DNA of 64,000 nt from Vanessa cardui (taxonomy: Eukaryota; Arthropoda; Insecta; Lepidoptera; Nymphalidae), in the NCBI RefSeq assembly GCF_905220365.1, contig NC_061127.1, positions 6,448,001 through 6,512,000 of the forward strand, written 5' to 3'. The notes below the pieces were generated by a model. It ran no database searches. It had not been told where the DNA came from and saw nothing but the letters and a program-made list of their open reading frames with translations. Shown here in pieces: positions 1 to 12,362 of this stretch. Numbering within the stretch: position 1 is the stretch's first letter; each line of letters starts with the position of its first letter. The position numbers and the translations under genes are program-made.

Positions 1-282
1 TTATATTGTTTGCATAATTAGATACATAATTTAATAAATAATGTACATGATGAGATACAAAGAGAAATATTTAATAACAGACTAGGCGGTATTTATTTTT
101 AATTTGAAATAGCTGGGCCGAGCTGTGCAAGACCCTATACTCGTTTCTAACGTTCTAAAATGTATTTACCGCATTGCAGTTTTACATACAAGTCGTTTTT
201 TTTTTAAATTACGAAGGTATGCCATCATCCGATACAAATAGAATCAATATGTAGCGTCTATTTTTGCTTGCCTAGCTGATCC
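1..282. other. Unique AT-rich sequence
   Basis: No gene, RNA or clear repeat seen. Stops are frequent in all frames. Confidence 0.5.
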
Positions 283-382
283 TCCAAGGCAATTGCGTAT
301 ATTACCTAATGGATAATCACTAGAGGTTAAATGGTCACCATCGCCGAAAAACATACTGGCAGTGTAAGAAATATTAACTGGG
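283..382 (-). repeat. Family-A repeat fragment, degenerate
   Basis: The motif ggtcaccatcgcc followed by cagtgtaagaaatattaact matches the A-rich-tail half of family A, as seen intact at 19850-20146. Both ends are lost. Confidence 0.45.
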
Positions 383-509
383 TGATATATTCCTCGTGAC
401 TATTAAAAATATTTTTTCATACTAAGAACCGAAAAGTATCAATTAAATAAGTAAAACTGTTTGCCAATAGATTAACGAGACAGCTACGCTATAATGCCAG
501 TTCAAATTC

Positions 510-546
510 CATGTACTCAGAACAGTCGATCTGTTCTGAGTACATG
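510..546. repeat. Perfect hairpin, 16-bp arms
   Basis: catgtactcagaacag (510-525) is the exact reverse complement of 531-546, separated by 5 nt. It lies in unique sequence and has no terminator-like T run. See the finding on recurrent fold-backs. Confidence 0.85.
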
Positions 547-2109
547 AAATGTCTTCTGAGTCTTCTGAATGTAATACATTTGGAGTGTATGTTTGTAATA
601 TTAAACTAACCGCTTTTTACTTAATGCTTACACGGTACGGTTGTTTTTGTGTGTCTGTCTGCTTATTCCGGTTAATTTCTGGATCAGCTGAGATATTTAA
701 ACAGGACTTTTACAGGAAGGTAGGTGTAATAAGGAGTAACTCAGGCTACAACATTTTTTTTTTATTAAAATTAAAGCACGGGCGCTATTAGTGTAGTGCC
801 TTAACAGTAAGGCAATTTTGAATTCGATCGTAATATATAAAAAACTGTAAAAACTCTAACTCTAATAACGACATAAAGTTATAACATTTATAGCACTAGC
901 TACCCGTGAAACTCGGTTATCCCATTTTTGTAGGTATTTCAAATTTTATGACAGGTTTTATTTTGATTTAATTGTATTGTAAACTGATGAAACTTTTTGT
1001 AAATTAAAATTAAAATGTCAGATATATTGGTTTTGTATAACCTGCCAGTAACATTTTTCAGCTCACTAAAAATTCCTTATCAAATTGTAACAATTTAATA
1101 AATTACAATCAAAGAATCATCTTCATTTGTTACACATAGAACTAGAGTTCTTCAAAACGAGACCATAACCTGTGCTGCTATTGTCCTATAATATGGACAA
1201 AAATTAGCTTACGCTATAATTATATAAGGGTCAAAATAGCATATCACTGTCAGACGGTTTTCAATACTTCATGTTCCAAATTGATTTTTAAAAATAGAAC
1301 GATAAAAGCCGTTGTTTACTTGTACCGTGTTTCCTTCATTAAATTATTTCAAGTGACTGTCGGTTTTCTATCACAAGATCCCTATACAATGAGCTGTTAT
1401 TGCTCTCCTATAAAAATATATCTACGTAATGTGCGATTATTATTCAATCGCATACCACATTCGAGGGAATGTTGGCATTCATTTTATTATTCATAGCCCG
1501 GTCGACTGATAATAGCCCCCAGGCTCGCTAAGAATGTTTACACAACCAGCTCATAGCGATATTAAAGATATTATTACATTTCTGTAAAACCCAACATCAT
1601 GATACTTCTAGAATAAGGATAAATAAATGCACTAGTGTATAACTCCTATATATCGAGATATATTATATTTTATCGATACTGGATGAATGCGATCGAAAAT
1701 AAAGTATTAAGTCAATTTATTAAATTTAATATTTCAATTCAAATATATTGTTACTATATGTATACATATTTATTAGACCTATAGTCTAAATGGATCCCAT
1801 TTAAATCATTTCACACAGTTATTAGTAATGATAGGAGTAATATATATTATATTATATAAAGAAAAAAAAATATATAAGTTCAGTTAATACTCATTACTAT
1901 TATCTGTTGCTAATATGGCAACATTCACATAATAACCTGATGAAATGGTTTTCATCTTAACCCAGTGACCTAAAATACGTAATTAATTGTATCTGTTTTT
2001 GTTTATAGAAATAAAAATTAATTAAGCATTAAAGATGATCTCAAAGTAGGTATGTGTTTGTGTTTACTTATGTACTTATTTTTAAATTGTGAAAAAGAGT
2101 AAATACTGA
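547..2109. other. Unique AT-rich sequence, no gene
   Basis: Open frames of 80 and 71 codons (549-791 and 1281-1496) have no recognisable motif, low-complexity composition and no coding context. I judge them chance ORFs. Runs of TATATA occur near 1830-1880. Confidence 0.5.
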
Positions 2110-2240
2110 GTTTCTTGTCGGTTCTTCTCGGTAGAACCTACTTTGTGAACCGGTAGTAGCTTCACTTCATGATAGTTGTGAAATGACGATTTAAAAGTGC
2201 TTGTAAAAAGCCTACTTGAAGAAAGTATGTTTTGATAAGA
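2110..2240 (+). repeat. Non-LTR retrotransposon or SINE 3' end (family C)
   Basis: The block runs cttgtcggttcttctcggtagaa, then gaaccggtagtag, then gcttgtaaaaagcctacttgaa. The same order of motifs appears at 60525-60635 and 63085-63210, the latter with a gatttgattt tail. This widespread lepidopteran 3'-tail sequence is recognised from general knowledge. Only the tail is present, as expected after 5' truncation. Confidence 0.6.
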
Positions 2241-3934
2241 ATAAATAATTGTCATTCATTATTATTAACGAAAATATATCTTTATTAATACAACCGAATA
2301 TATTCACTAAGACAATATAGTGCAATACAGGTCTGAAAGTCGACGCGTCAAGGCAAATTGATCTTATTTTCCAAGCGGACACAAGTTATATGGGATGCAT
2401 TATAAAGTCTGTATGTGAAATCTTACAACACATGACAGATATCCAATATTCCTCGGGGCGCATCGCGAGTGCAGCAGAACACTCATAGAACACAAATCAT
2501 GCGGGAGATATGAAGAAAAGGAAGCAAGACAAAGCAGTTGCTCGATCGGCAAGAATTTCATTGTGAAATATGTGTTATTTTAGATGAAAAATGTATTCAG
2601 CTTTTAACACAATATCCTTCAGAGACATGATGAAATAAATTACATTTTTATTTGATGTTCTTTTTTCGAATTAATAATTTTCAGTTGCCAGTTGCTTTTT
2701 TCTGTTCGGTATTTATTGTCAATTTATATAATACGTTAAACAATCTGTTTAAAGTTATTTATAAAACAAAAAAAAATATTGATTAATTTACTACTACAAC
2801 TGAAATTACTCAGTAATCCTTTTATTCATTCAAAACTTTTTAATACCTCTAGTAATCTCTTTACATACGTTTAAGGTAGTCACTATACTTTTTTTTTGTA
2901 ATTAATAATAACCTTTGATACAATGTTCCATTGCTCGTTTAAAAGAAGTTTATGATTTGTTCACAGGGAGATGTAACATTGCGGGTTCATATAAAACGTC
3001 AATTAGAATTTCGTCTGTCATAATCATTTTTCTCACGATGTTTAGCGTCACCCGAACACAAGATTTATTATAAATAAAAGTGGGGCACAATAATATTCAA
3101 TGATTCTTATATGAATTTTAATCGGTCTTTGATTAGGTTCTATATATTATATCTATTGGACATCACATCTACAATATTATACATATATTCAAAATTAATT
3201 TTAAACTTTCGCATTTTCACGAGTAATATCGTTAATACCAGGTGTTTCACATAGCTCTCTTGGTCAATTACGTAAATAAATAAAACTTAAGCAATTATAT
3301 TCAATAGTAGTGTTTAATTTCAAGCAAATTGTCATTCAGGGCACGGCTTTCCTGCGACTGGCTAGATGCCAGCTACGTTTGGGTGGATTTTAAGTTGCCG
3401 ACGATGGGAATCTACAATTTAGTTCGAAGCATTTGTTTTGTTAGCAATGATATCAGGGAGCACGTGCTAGCAAAGTTACTAAGTTATTATTTTATTATAA
3501 ATGTGTTACTAGAGTCTACACGGAATGTTGCAAATATACCCCATACGTTTAGCTAATTTTTGGAGCTAGTTAAAAGGAAAAATGGAATTTTGAGAAAGCA
3601 ATCAATCAAAATTGTGGAATCATAATGTTTAAATATTTAGTATTTATTAATACCTTTAGTATATAATATAGTATATATATAGTAATTGTAAGTTTAGGTC
3701 TGTTTCATCATCCTCCAAATTATGTATGTACATATAACTTCGTACTTTGTATATAAAGAAATGAAATTAAACATTACAAAATATATTTATACATATTTAT
3801 AATTTATTAGATGCGTTTTTTGCGTACTTAGTATTATTATTTCATAAATCGTTTTAGCTTTATTCAATTACGTCATTAAAAATCACAATACATGTTCTTT
3901 AAGTAGAACACTTTTGAATTGTTGTGTTGCTGTG
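2241..3934. other. Unique sequence, no gene
   Basis: Two stretches, about 2320-2620 and 3320-3480, are visibly richer in G and C than their surroundings and match no repeat in the window. A 75-codon open frame at 3329-3556 has no recognisable domain. They could be conserved non-coding DNA, which would need a cross-species comparison. Confidence 0.4.
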
Positions 3935-4160
3935 TTAAAGACTCTAGCAGACTTACTATGAGGGAATTGCACTGGCGACTTTGGACATAGTGTTTAAATA
4001 TAAAATTTAAACCGTTACCCCCATATCTTACTTATAGTGCCAGCAGAGATCTAAAAAAACGGATACAAATACTTTGAGTAAAGAGGTAAAATTTAATAAA
4101 AAAACTATGTCTAAAGACGCCAGTGCAATTTTCTCATAGTAAGTCTGCTAGACCCTTTAA
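3935..4160. mobile_element. MITE with ~60-bp TIRs and TTAA target duplication
   Basis: The left end (TTAA, then agactctagcagacttactatgag and on to about 3995) is inverted at the right end (about 4100-4156, then TTAA at 4157-4160). The arms share tctagcagacttactatga, attgcactggcg and gacatagt with few mismatches. A TTAA duplication with inverted ends is typical of piggyBac-type non-autonomous elements. It has no coding capacity, and the interior is only about 100 bp. Confidence 0.75.
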
Positions 4161-4327
4161 TGAAAACCCTCCATGGATTCGGAGTATAGTTTCCATAGAC
4201 AATAAATATTGAAAATGTGTGTGAATGACTTGTTAATAGTGGCACTGAAAAAAAGGCAAATCATCATTAGTCAAAGGTTCCTGACTCTGACTGACTACAT
4301 AACGTCTCACTGGACCGTAGTATCAAT

Positions 4328-4366
<39 letters not shown>

Positions 4367-5800
4367 CGCAGCTTAATACATTATTACAATATGTTTATGT
4401 AGTAGGTTTTAATATAAGATCATTTTCAAGGCATCGAATAATCTTATTATTTTCTTCATTATTTTATTTAAAATGCTTACTGAAAGCGTTAGCTATACGT
4501 ATAAAAAAATTGAAGTGTTTCTTTGTAATCTTGTTTTTTAAATGAATATGAATGTATACACTGTAAAAAATATATTTTTGTATATGTAATTGAAATGTAT
4601 TTTGTTTAGAATTTTTATCTGTTTATCTGTCTGTCTTTTTGTTCCGGTTAATTTTAGGGTATTGATTTTTTTGGCATTGGCAAATAACTGACGTATAGGT
4701 ATAGGTGACTAAGGCTACATTAATAAATATTTTGTTAAATTCAAAAGCACACAATTCAAAATTCACAGGCAGAACTAGTAATATATGTTGTATAACTCTA
4801 AGCTAATTTAATACATTTACGTACTAAATTAATAATTTAAAGCAAAAGTCTTGTAGGAGATATTTTCAAAAGTCATATTTCCATCAGGATACATTCGCAG
4901 CGGGTTCAAGACTGTTAGATTTCCCAGTGGAACTCGGTTCCAGTGTTCAGTGACTGTATAAAGTCCTCTTGCGACTCCGGAACAAACTTCATACATAAAC
5001 ATTTCTAAATGTTAGCGGTCAACTCTGAATGTTATTCAATTTCAAATGTTCTGTATATATTTAGTGATGTAACGAGAATACGTATCCTTTTATGTATGCA
5101 AATTATTCGCTTATAAAAATGTTCGCATTTTTTTATTTATTCAATATGACAATTAATTTAATTATCTTTATATTCTGATTATATTGACTGTTATGATATT
5201 TTATAACATTCAAATATTTTTGATGTCATGGAACGTATACTGGCTCGGGTGACGGCATGACGCTATTTCATGCTGTCATGTACCTCTTTCTTTCCCTCTC
5301 TCCCTTATGTCAGTGACACGTAAAATAAATTATACTTCGTTGCAGAAAACACTCAGATAACTAGGTGTGTTTTGCAAATGCAGTAAAAGATTATTGATTT
5401 TTATTTAATAATTATTGATCTTTAATGATGTATTCCTTCAATGACCGTTGGATGATTAAATAAAATAAGGGTTTTTAAACATTGGAGTATTGGATGGAGT
5501 ATATAGAATATATACATATGTGTTACACTTTGAATATGTATAGATAACGACACAGTGCAAAATATGATTTTTTTTTTTCTGTATGGCAAATTTTTGCCCA
5601 TATTTTTATTTAGTTGTAGAATACGATACAAAGACAGACCGTTTCGTTTTATCGCACGTCGAAAATAAAATTTTCGTAAAGTAAATAAAATTGTTGTAAA
5701 GAATTAAACACATGGTGCGTTTAATTGGTTGAAAATAACGATAAAATGACTACAAATCTTAAGTAACTATTATAAAGTATTCAGTAAAATCTAAAAAAAG
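4161..5800. other. Unique sequence with a CA microsatellite
   Basis: Contains the (CA)n tract listed separately and a more GC-rich stretch at about 4880-5000. Open frames here (for example 5422-5631 on the minus strand) look random. Confidence 0.45.
4330..4364. repeat. (AC)n microsatellite
   Basis: About 17 uninterrupted AC units. Confidence 0.95.
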
Positions 5801-6088
5801 TCTTGGTGGTAGGGCTTCGTGCAAGCCCATCTGGGTAGGTACCACCCACTCCTCAGTTATTCTACCGCCTAATATCGGTACTCGGTATTGTTGTGTTTCG
5901 GTTTGAAGGGTGAGTGAGCCAGTGTAACTACAGGCACAAGGGACATAACATCTTAGTTCCCAAGGTTGGTGGCACATTGACGATATAAGGAATAGTTAAT
6001 ATTTCTTACAGCGTCATTGTCCATCTGGTGACCACTTACCATCAGGTGGCCTATATGCTCGTCCGCCAACCTGTGACATAAAAAAATA
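5801..6088 (+). repeat. Family-A SINE-like repeat, nearly full length
   Basis: Starts tggtggtagggcttcgtgca, continues gtaggtaccacccactc, ggtttgaagggtgagtgag and gtgaccacttaccatcaggt, and ends gtccgccaacctgtgacat followed by A's. The A-rich tail and many dispersed copies in both orientations suggest a SINE. I could not mark RNA polymerase III A/B boxes confidently, so a non-autonomous LINE derivative is possible. Confidence 0.75.
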
Positions 6089-7006
6089 CACTCTATAGGT
6101 TTCGGATATAAAACTAATATAAAAAAAAACTTTTCTCAAGTACTTACATAAGAAAATCTAAGATGTATTTCTCGATGTGTATTAACTTGAACTTTCATAA
6201 TACAATTGTATAAGTATACTTAGTTTATTTGCAATATATTCCACTATTTCTACGAGGTTCAATTTATCTCACAAGTATACTCGTATCTTCTTCGGAAATA
6301 TTAACGTATTTTAAATTTTATTAAACATTAGGTACAAGGATCATTGCAACATCCAAACTAAAAAGTAAGTTATTTTAATTTTAAATACAATAAAATTAAC
6401 TCGATATAAAAGAAAATCTTTTATTAAAAATATGATGTTTTAAAAATTATTTTTTGCTTTAATTTAAGTAAATATTTTAGAAAACAAACATTGTTTTATT
6501 TACAGTTTCTATTATATTTATATTACAATGGTTGCACTTATTTCATACAGAATATGTTTATATTAACTAATTTAAAATTAGAAAAATATATTTTTAAAAA
6601 ACTGTAACAAAGATAGCTTTTCATGTCCAATATTAAAATACAAAATAAAAGGTTTTGTTATTTGTAAGAGAAATATAAATTCGTATTTGAGTCACGGTGG
6701 ACAATTTTATATTCCCCGATCTGAGTTTGTATACATTGACCTCTCTGATAGAATCGTTAAATATTTGCATACCGTCCGCTTCAGTGTGCGTGAAAATGTA
6801 GTCAATGAAACGATAAGAAACCACGACGGAACACAAGCCTTGATACCGTAACGTATCCACACTCTCGATGATACAAAAATTAACGAGAATGTTATTAATC
6901 AATTAGTCGCTATTTTTGTTCAAGTGTAATCTGCTATGATTTCTTAATAATCGTTTACCTTCTAATTAGCTGTCCACCATCACAAGATAATATTATATAA
7001 TATATA
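6089..7006. other. Unique AT-rich sequence
   Basis: No gene seen. An 89-codon frame on the minus strand (6633-6902) has no recognisable domain. The stretch 6690-6900 is somewhat less AT-rich than its flanks. Confidence 0.4.
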
Positions 7007-7210
7007 GTATTGCTGTGTTCTAATTTGAAGTGTGAGTGAGCAAGTGTAACTACAGTTTGAATGTATGAACATATTAGCTTCCATGCTTGTTGGTACATTG
7101 GCTATGTAACAAATGATTAATTTTTTTTATTGCCTACGTCTATAGGCAGTGCTATCTAATTGTCACTAACCATCACCTGGAATATTTGGATGTGCCAGTT
7201 AGGCATATAA
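7007..7210 (+). repeat. Family-A repeat, degenerate 3' two thirds
   Basis: The order gctgtgttctaatttgaag, gtgagtgagcaagtgtaact, cattggctatgtaac and ccatcacctgg follows family A with many substitutions, so this is an old copy. Confidence 0.55.
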
Positions 7211-8017
7211 AATAAATCAACTAATTTAGATCCTGTCATTGGAGGCAAAGTAAACGGTGTTTTTATATTATATTACAGAGCTATTTTTACTGGCATAAGC
7301 AATGATATTCTAATAAACAGATATGTTATATCCATACTAAACAACAGAAAAAAGTGTGCCGCGCCGGGGACCGTTTATTTTAGTTTATTTTTACATTTCG
7401 TTAAAAGTTAAAAGGATAGCTTGATAAAAACAATAAGTAAAAGGGATAACTAGATGTTTTAATTACGCAAAAAGTATTACTACGTAATTATGATGTATTA
7501 TAACGTATTACTACGTAAAACAACTAAAGGCAAACGTTCCAATTAAGACGTTTTCTAGTCTTCACTTTTTGCGCGTTAAAAATATATCTGTTTACTACAT
7601 CATTGGGCATACGTAACCACTTACTATGTTGTACAGTTTCTTAAAAAATAATTACACAACGATGAATTATTGCACGGTAAATAAAATTCTTCAAAAATGT
7701 AATGGAGATAAAACAAAAAGTAGATATTGAAAACGTTTATGTTACAATTGACAAAAGTAAAATGTTGGTGCTAAGTTTGAAATCTCAATGAAGCCATTAC
7801 CAACTATAAACAAAACTTAGTTCGTACGTGGAACAAACAATTTTGCTTTTATTTTTAACCCGTAAACAAATGACTACATTTTAATTTACGCCTAGCGATA
7901 CGAGCGGTTAACAGCTTGTTCGAAATATAACGATCAGCCCGGTTAAAAATCATAGCGTGAAAGAGACGAATATACGTAATAGCTTCGATCTAACACTTCA
8001 TCATGTTACATGGCTTT
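7211..8017. other. Unique sequence, no gene
   Basis: Contains a cluster of tacgtaatta-like words near 7460-7520. Nothing codes. Confidence 0.4.
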
Positions 8018-8157
8018 ATTCGAGAGCTTAGTGGATACAATGGTTATTGTTTCTGTGATCCACAACGTGACGGATCGCATGAACTGCGATGTTAATCGCG
8101 CGTATAATGTCCTACGAGAATGAATAAGTAATCTTGATAGATTGCACGCCTACCAGC
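8018..8157 (+). repeat. Duplicated ~135-bp block, copy 1
   Basis: Shares ttcgagagctta, ggatacaatggttattgt, gttaatcgcgcgtataatgt and gaatgaata with 9490-9620 in the same order and strand. It is not part of any repeat family recognised here. It could be a duplicated regulatory block or an unknown low-copy repeat. Confidence 0.7.
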
Positions 8158-9133
8158 ATTGGATTCCGTTGTAATTTGTTATAAGTAAAGCGTTTGCAAA
8201 CTAATTGATAAGATACGTTAAATATATCCATTGAGAATTAAACTAATTGAATTTTTTCATCTATATGTACACTGTTTATATCTCTTCAAAAAATAAAAAA
8301 TATAAAATCGTAGGCGTGTGTGCAATTCACAGGTGTTAGTAAAAGTAAATTAAAGAATTTTTAAGTTTAACCTTTTTTTTAATTGTCTTTTATTTGTCAC
8401 GAGCGAACACAAATAATTAATCAATGATTCCAACGTAGAATTATTTCAAACAGTAAAGACTAAGCATGTATTGTATGTCAAGCATAGATTGAAACCTTAA
8501 TTCTTCATTGAAACTTTAAATATTAATCTTAACTCCATGTTATTATTTTGACGTATGATGTACGGTAAGTACACGTCAAAATATTCTCGAGTGCGTAAAA
8601 TTGTATGTCTTAGATTTTAACCACTTATAATTTTGCGTATGGCAATACGCAAAATTATAACTCAGTCAGCTTAACAGACGGCCCGATTGCGAGGAGGATT
8701 TATTTGTTTTAATAATAGATAATAAGGAATAAATATTATAATAGTTAAACATGCGTATAAGAAGGGTTTAGCCGTGTAGTAGTCACCTAAAATAAAGGAG
8801 CAGTCAGTACTTATTATATTTTGTACGAATAAATTCAGTTCGTTGTATGAAGTTTGATATTACCCTTTATGTTTTTGCTCTAAACTGTGACTAATAATTC
8901 TTAGCTGTGCCTTTAAGCTATGTAAAATTTAAGCAGATTCAGTTTTGCATATATATTATCTGAAATTACATCGATATTGAAATATACTAAAAAACGAGCT
9001 GTTCCATTTGCTTAAGCATATGATACTTAACAATAATATTAGGTATTCGAATTTCACTTAGGAAACTTAATAGGTACACTTTTGAATCGATATTTGACAA
9101 TTTTATGTTATAACGTGCCAGCGGTACCGATTT
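8158..9133. other. Unique AT-rich sequence
   Basis: No gene seen. Contains the hairpin at 8625-8660. Confidence 0.45.
8625..8660. repeat. Perfect hairpin, 16-bp arms
   Basis: ttataattttgcgtat (8625-8640) is exactly inverted at 8645-8660 with a 4-nt spacer. Confidence 0.85.
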
Positions 9134-9306
9134 TTTTATAGTGTAGGTTGGAGGACAAGCATATAGGCCACCTGATGGTAAGTGGTCACCATCACCCATA
9201 GACAATGACGCTGTAGGAAATATTAACAATTCCTTACATCGTCTATGTGCCACCAACCTGGGGAACTAAGATGTTATGTCCCTTGTTCCTGTACACTGGC
9301 TCACGA
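9134..9306 (-). repeat. Family-A repeat, 5'-truncated
   Basis: Reverse-strand copy from the tail end (gtaggttggaggacaagc) through ggtcaccatcacccatagac to gtacactggctcac, where it stops abruptly. Confidence 0.7.
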
Positions 9307-9489
9307 ATTAAGATTGTATCAAGAATAACTCAATGCATAATTGCTTGATAAATAATAACGGGATACTTATGTTATATTCACGTAATAAATATGCGTTAAT
9401 CACAAATAAATATTGAAAAATTTCATACGTAAAACCGTCATCGCGACGCACTAGATTTTATAGAACACTTAATAATTTTATAATACATT

Positions 9490-9620
9490 ATTCGAGAGCT
9501 TATCGGATACAATGGTTATTGTCTCTCTGATCCGCCACGTGACAGATTGCATGAACCGCGGCGTTAATCGCGCGTATAATGTGCCATGCGAATGAATAAC
9601 TAATCTTTATAGATTGCCAC
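9490..9620 (+). repeat. Duplicated ~135-bp block, copy 2
   Basis: Partner of 8018-8157. Similarity is high in the centre and fades beyond both ends. A 65-codon minus-strand frame across it appears fortuitous. Confidence 0.7.
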
Positions 9621-9707
9621 TTCAATGGTATATTGAATAATAAACTGTAGGTTCTGTGTTTACTTAATATTGCGTTAAGCTCTTTTTTATAAATCACTAT
9701 ACCTTAA

Positions 9708-10008
9708 CGACAACAACAACAGCCCGTCAATTTCCCACTGCCATGCTAAGGCCTCCTCTCCCTTTTGAGGAGAAGGCTTGACGCATATTCCACTACGCTG
9801 CTCCAATGTGGGTTGTTGGATTTACATGTGGCAGTACTTCGTTGAAATTCGACACATGCAGTTTCCTCACGATGTTTTCCTTCACCGCCGAGCTCGAGAT
9901 GAATTATAAACATAAATTAAGCATATGAATATTTCGTGGTACCTGGTTTTGAACCCGAAATCATCGGTTAAGGTGCACGCGTTCTAACCACTGGGCCATC
10001 TCGGCTCT
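9708..10008 (-). mobile_element. tRNA-derived SINE (family T), full length with TSD
   Basis: Read on the minus strand it has a tRNA-like head with an A-box-like gatggcccagtgg and a B-box-like gttcaaaacc, the body cgtgaggaaactgcatgtg, and the 3' tail gttgttgttgtcg. The 11-bp direct repeat ctataccttaa flanks it at 9697-9707 and 10007-10017, indicating retrotransposition. Known family properties: polymerase III transcribed, no protein, mobilised by a LINE. It is only lightly decayed. Confidence 0.88.
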
Positions 10009-10017
10009 ATACCTTAA

Positions 10018-10744
10018 ACCAGTATGAAAACAGAAAACCTTATAAAATTCACTAAAATCGCTGGGGAATTTTTCATGTTATACACGAAATAAAATTTGTG
10101 ATATTTCAGAAATCTCTTTTGCAATAAGGGCCTTATTAGGATAATAGCATCGGGGAGTATCGGTATTTTGTAATATCATTCATATTAGCCTTTCTTGAAA
10201 AAGTAACTTAAGAGGAAATTGCGCTGGTTTGGGTTAAACTGAAATTCCATCATTGTCCATCCCGATATAAACAACAAGTAACCGCGCTGAGTTTTAAAAC
10301 TACAGAGAATCTGGGGAATTAGGCCCCAAGGATTGTTTTTTTTTTAGTGTTAAATATTTTAACAAAGAATGTAGGCCTTACAAAATCATTGTCGTTAAAT
10401 TAATAGAGGATCTATGTAACTAGCTACCTCCCTCAGCTCGCAAGGTTGCAATGAAAAAGAAAATGAGGATGCTTAGCATGACAATTATAAATTGGTATAT
10501 ACACACAATATGTGTTTTTTGAAGTTTATTTATTAAACTAATATAAGTGTAGTCTAACTGAGAAAATTGAATCATATAAAATTCGTTCGAATGGTAACTT
10601 TATTATAAAACATAGAGTAAAGTTTGTCTATGAACTATTATTATTTGTATAATTTGAACAATACCACCATTACTGTATAATGTGATTTTTTTAGTGATAT
10701 AATACAAAATTTTTGAAGAACAAAGTATTTTGTACAACTCTCAT
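10018..10744. other. Unique sequence, no gene
   Basis: No feature recognised. A more GC-rich stretch lies at about 10200-10340. Confidence 0.45.
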
Positions 10745-11070
10745 TTCAACCGATTTCAAAAAGGAGGAGGTTTTCAATTCATCTGTATTTTTTTATGTTT
10801 GTTACCTCATAACTTTTAACTGGGTGAACCGATTTTGATAATTTTTTAAAAGCTAGTGCTTACCGTGTGGCACCGACTCCAAACATAACAATAAATATAT
10901 ATAAGTTATATAATCGTAAATCGACTTATAAGTAGTCTAATATTTTTCATTCCATCTTACTAAGGAGTAAAAATATATATTGAATACACAATTATTTATA
11001 TTACTTTTTAGTGCAAATTAATTTGTTTTAAAATAGTGTTTTGTTTGAAGTCGGTTTTTCTTTTTGTTAT
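10745..11070. mobile_element. AACCGACTTC-terminus element (family D), short copy
   Basis: Begins ttcaaccgatttcaaaaagg and ends gaagtcggtttttctttttg, so the termini are inverted copies of AACCGACTTC. It shares the segments agtctaatatttttcatt and gtgttttgtttgaag with 40908-41503. Non-coding, so probably a non-autonomous DNA transposon. Confidence 0.65.
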
Positions 11071-11566
11071 TTTTTTTATTTATTGCTTTATTTAGTAACA
11101 AATGAGAGTAAGTCATGCATTACATTTTAGCCCGAATGACCAATTAAGTATAACACGGGCTACTTAACAGGGCTGGGGTTTTAATATAGAACTAACTCTT
11201 TCAACTCTGAATATTCCTAAAGACTTGTATAGCAAAGCGGTAAACTTGGACTCCTTTTAAACTTCTATTCTCTATCCGAGTAAGCATAAATAATCTATTC
11301 AAAAACCGCGCACATCTGCTCTTGAGTTTTAGTTTGGCAGTTACCCTATATTGTGCTGTGCAATTTAGTAGAACTTGGCGTCTCGTACCCTTATATTAGT
11401 TGTTTGTCTGAACTCTGAATAGTCAAGTCTCGTTGTAAAGTTTCGACGCCATAAACTGTGTATACACTACTGTATACTGTGAGAAATAATTGCAGTGTTA
11501 GTTTGAAGTGGTAATTGTATTTTTCTTAAAGGTAATATTTATTTATTAACAAATAATATCTGTCAA
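11071..11566. other. Unique sequence, no gene
   Basis: No feature recognised. Confidence 0.45.
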
Positions 11567-11717
11567 TCTATATTAATATTATAAATGTGATAGTAACTTT
11601 GTCTGAATGTCACGACCAAAGGCTGAACCGAATTTGATGACATTTAATAGCAAACTTGAACTCCAAGAAAGTTCGTAGGCTATTTTTTTTCTAATATATG
11701 CCGCGTTCGATTACTAG
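11567..11717 (+). mobile_element. Mini-Helitron, complete, 151 bp
   Basis: Starts TCTATATTAATATTATAAATG preceded by A and ends ccgcgttcgattaCTAG followed by T. This matches the known rule for Helitrons: 5' TC, 3' CTRR, insertion between A and T, no target duplication. It contains no coding sequence and would need an autonomous Rep/helicase. Confidence 0.75.
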
Positions 11718-12099
11718 TATAATATAAACAAACATAATAATAAAATAAACATTTAGTCAAGGAATCGAAGAAATGATTAAACGTTTATTGCAAGTTATTT
11801 TCAAAGTAAAAAAATATCCTAAATCTTATCAGAAAACTGATACGATACTATTTGAGACTCTTGTAAAAATGTAATTGTCATTTAAAGAAAATTGAAGAAA
11901 ACAAAACAAAATACATGGAAGACAGGCATATCAGACCGGGGCCAATATATGACCAAGGAAGATAAATATCCAAAAACGCTTAAACGCGAAATATAAACCC
12001 TAAGAATCTTATTATAAATTCTATGAGACGGTAGTGCTGGCATTGTGCTATAAGTTCACCAATTCAAAGGTATACTTACGTAGATACTGGTCACTTATA
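11718..12099. other. Unique AT-rich sequence
   Basis: No feature recognised. Confidence 0.4.
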
Positions 12100-12250
12100 T
12101 CGAAGGAACGATGGCCATTGAAACAAGTGAGTGAAGACCGCGAATCGGTAAACACATCGCGGAACTTGTCCTAGTAAAGTGGACAATGATTTGAAAAATG
12201 TACTGGGAATCGACTAGATCTGGAAGGCGAAGGCCTGGAAGCTTTGAAAG
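12100..12250 (+). pseudogene. LINE ORF2 C-terminal remnant (RTE/Jockey-like)
   Basis: The plus-strand frame near 12185-12250 reads DLKNVLGID, a stop, then IWKAK. This resembles the poorly conserved tail that follows reverse transcriptase in lepidopteran LINEs (a D-L, G-W, A-R-D-R-W pattern). It contains stops and no RT core remains. The assignment rests on a short match and is tentative. Confidence 0.35.
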
Positions 12251-12254
12251 ATAC

Positions 12255-12362
12255 TTGTTACGACCTCCGTGGTCGAGTGGTGTGTACCCCCGTTCTCATA
12301 AGTACGCCACTCCGATGTCCCGGGTTCGATTTCGGACCGAGTCGATGTATATTATCATTATA
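12255..12362 (+). mobile_element. tRNA-derived SINE head, second type
   Basis: The sequence contains ccgtggtcgagtggtgtg (A-box-like) and cccgggttcgatttcggac (B-box-like), then gagtcgatgta. The spacing fits a tRNA-derived promoter. It differs from family T and follows directly after the LINE remnant. The 103-codon frame spanning both (12198-12509) is fortuitous. Confidence 0.6.

Noticed and set aside
12246..12362. Genuine tRNA gene at the A-box/B-box motifs
   Set aside because: The head does not fold as a full cloverleaf by eye, and non-tRNA sequence follows, as expected for a SINE. The same holds for all family-T heads.
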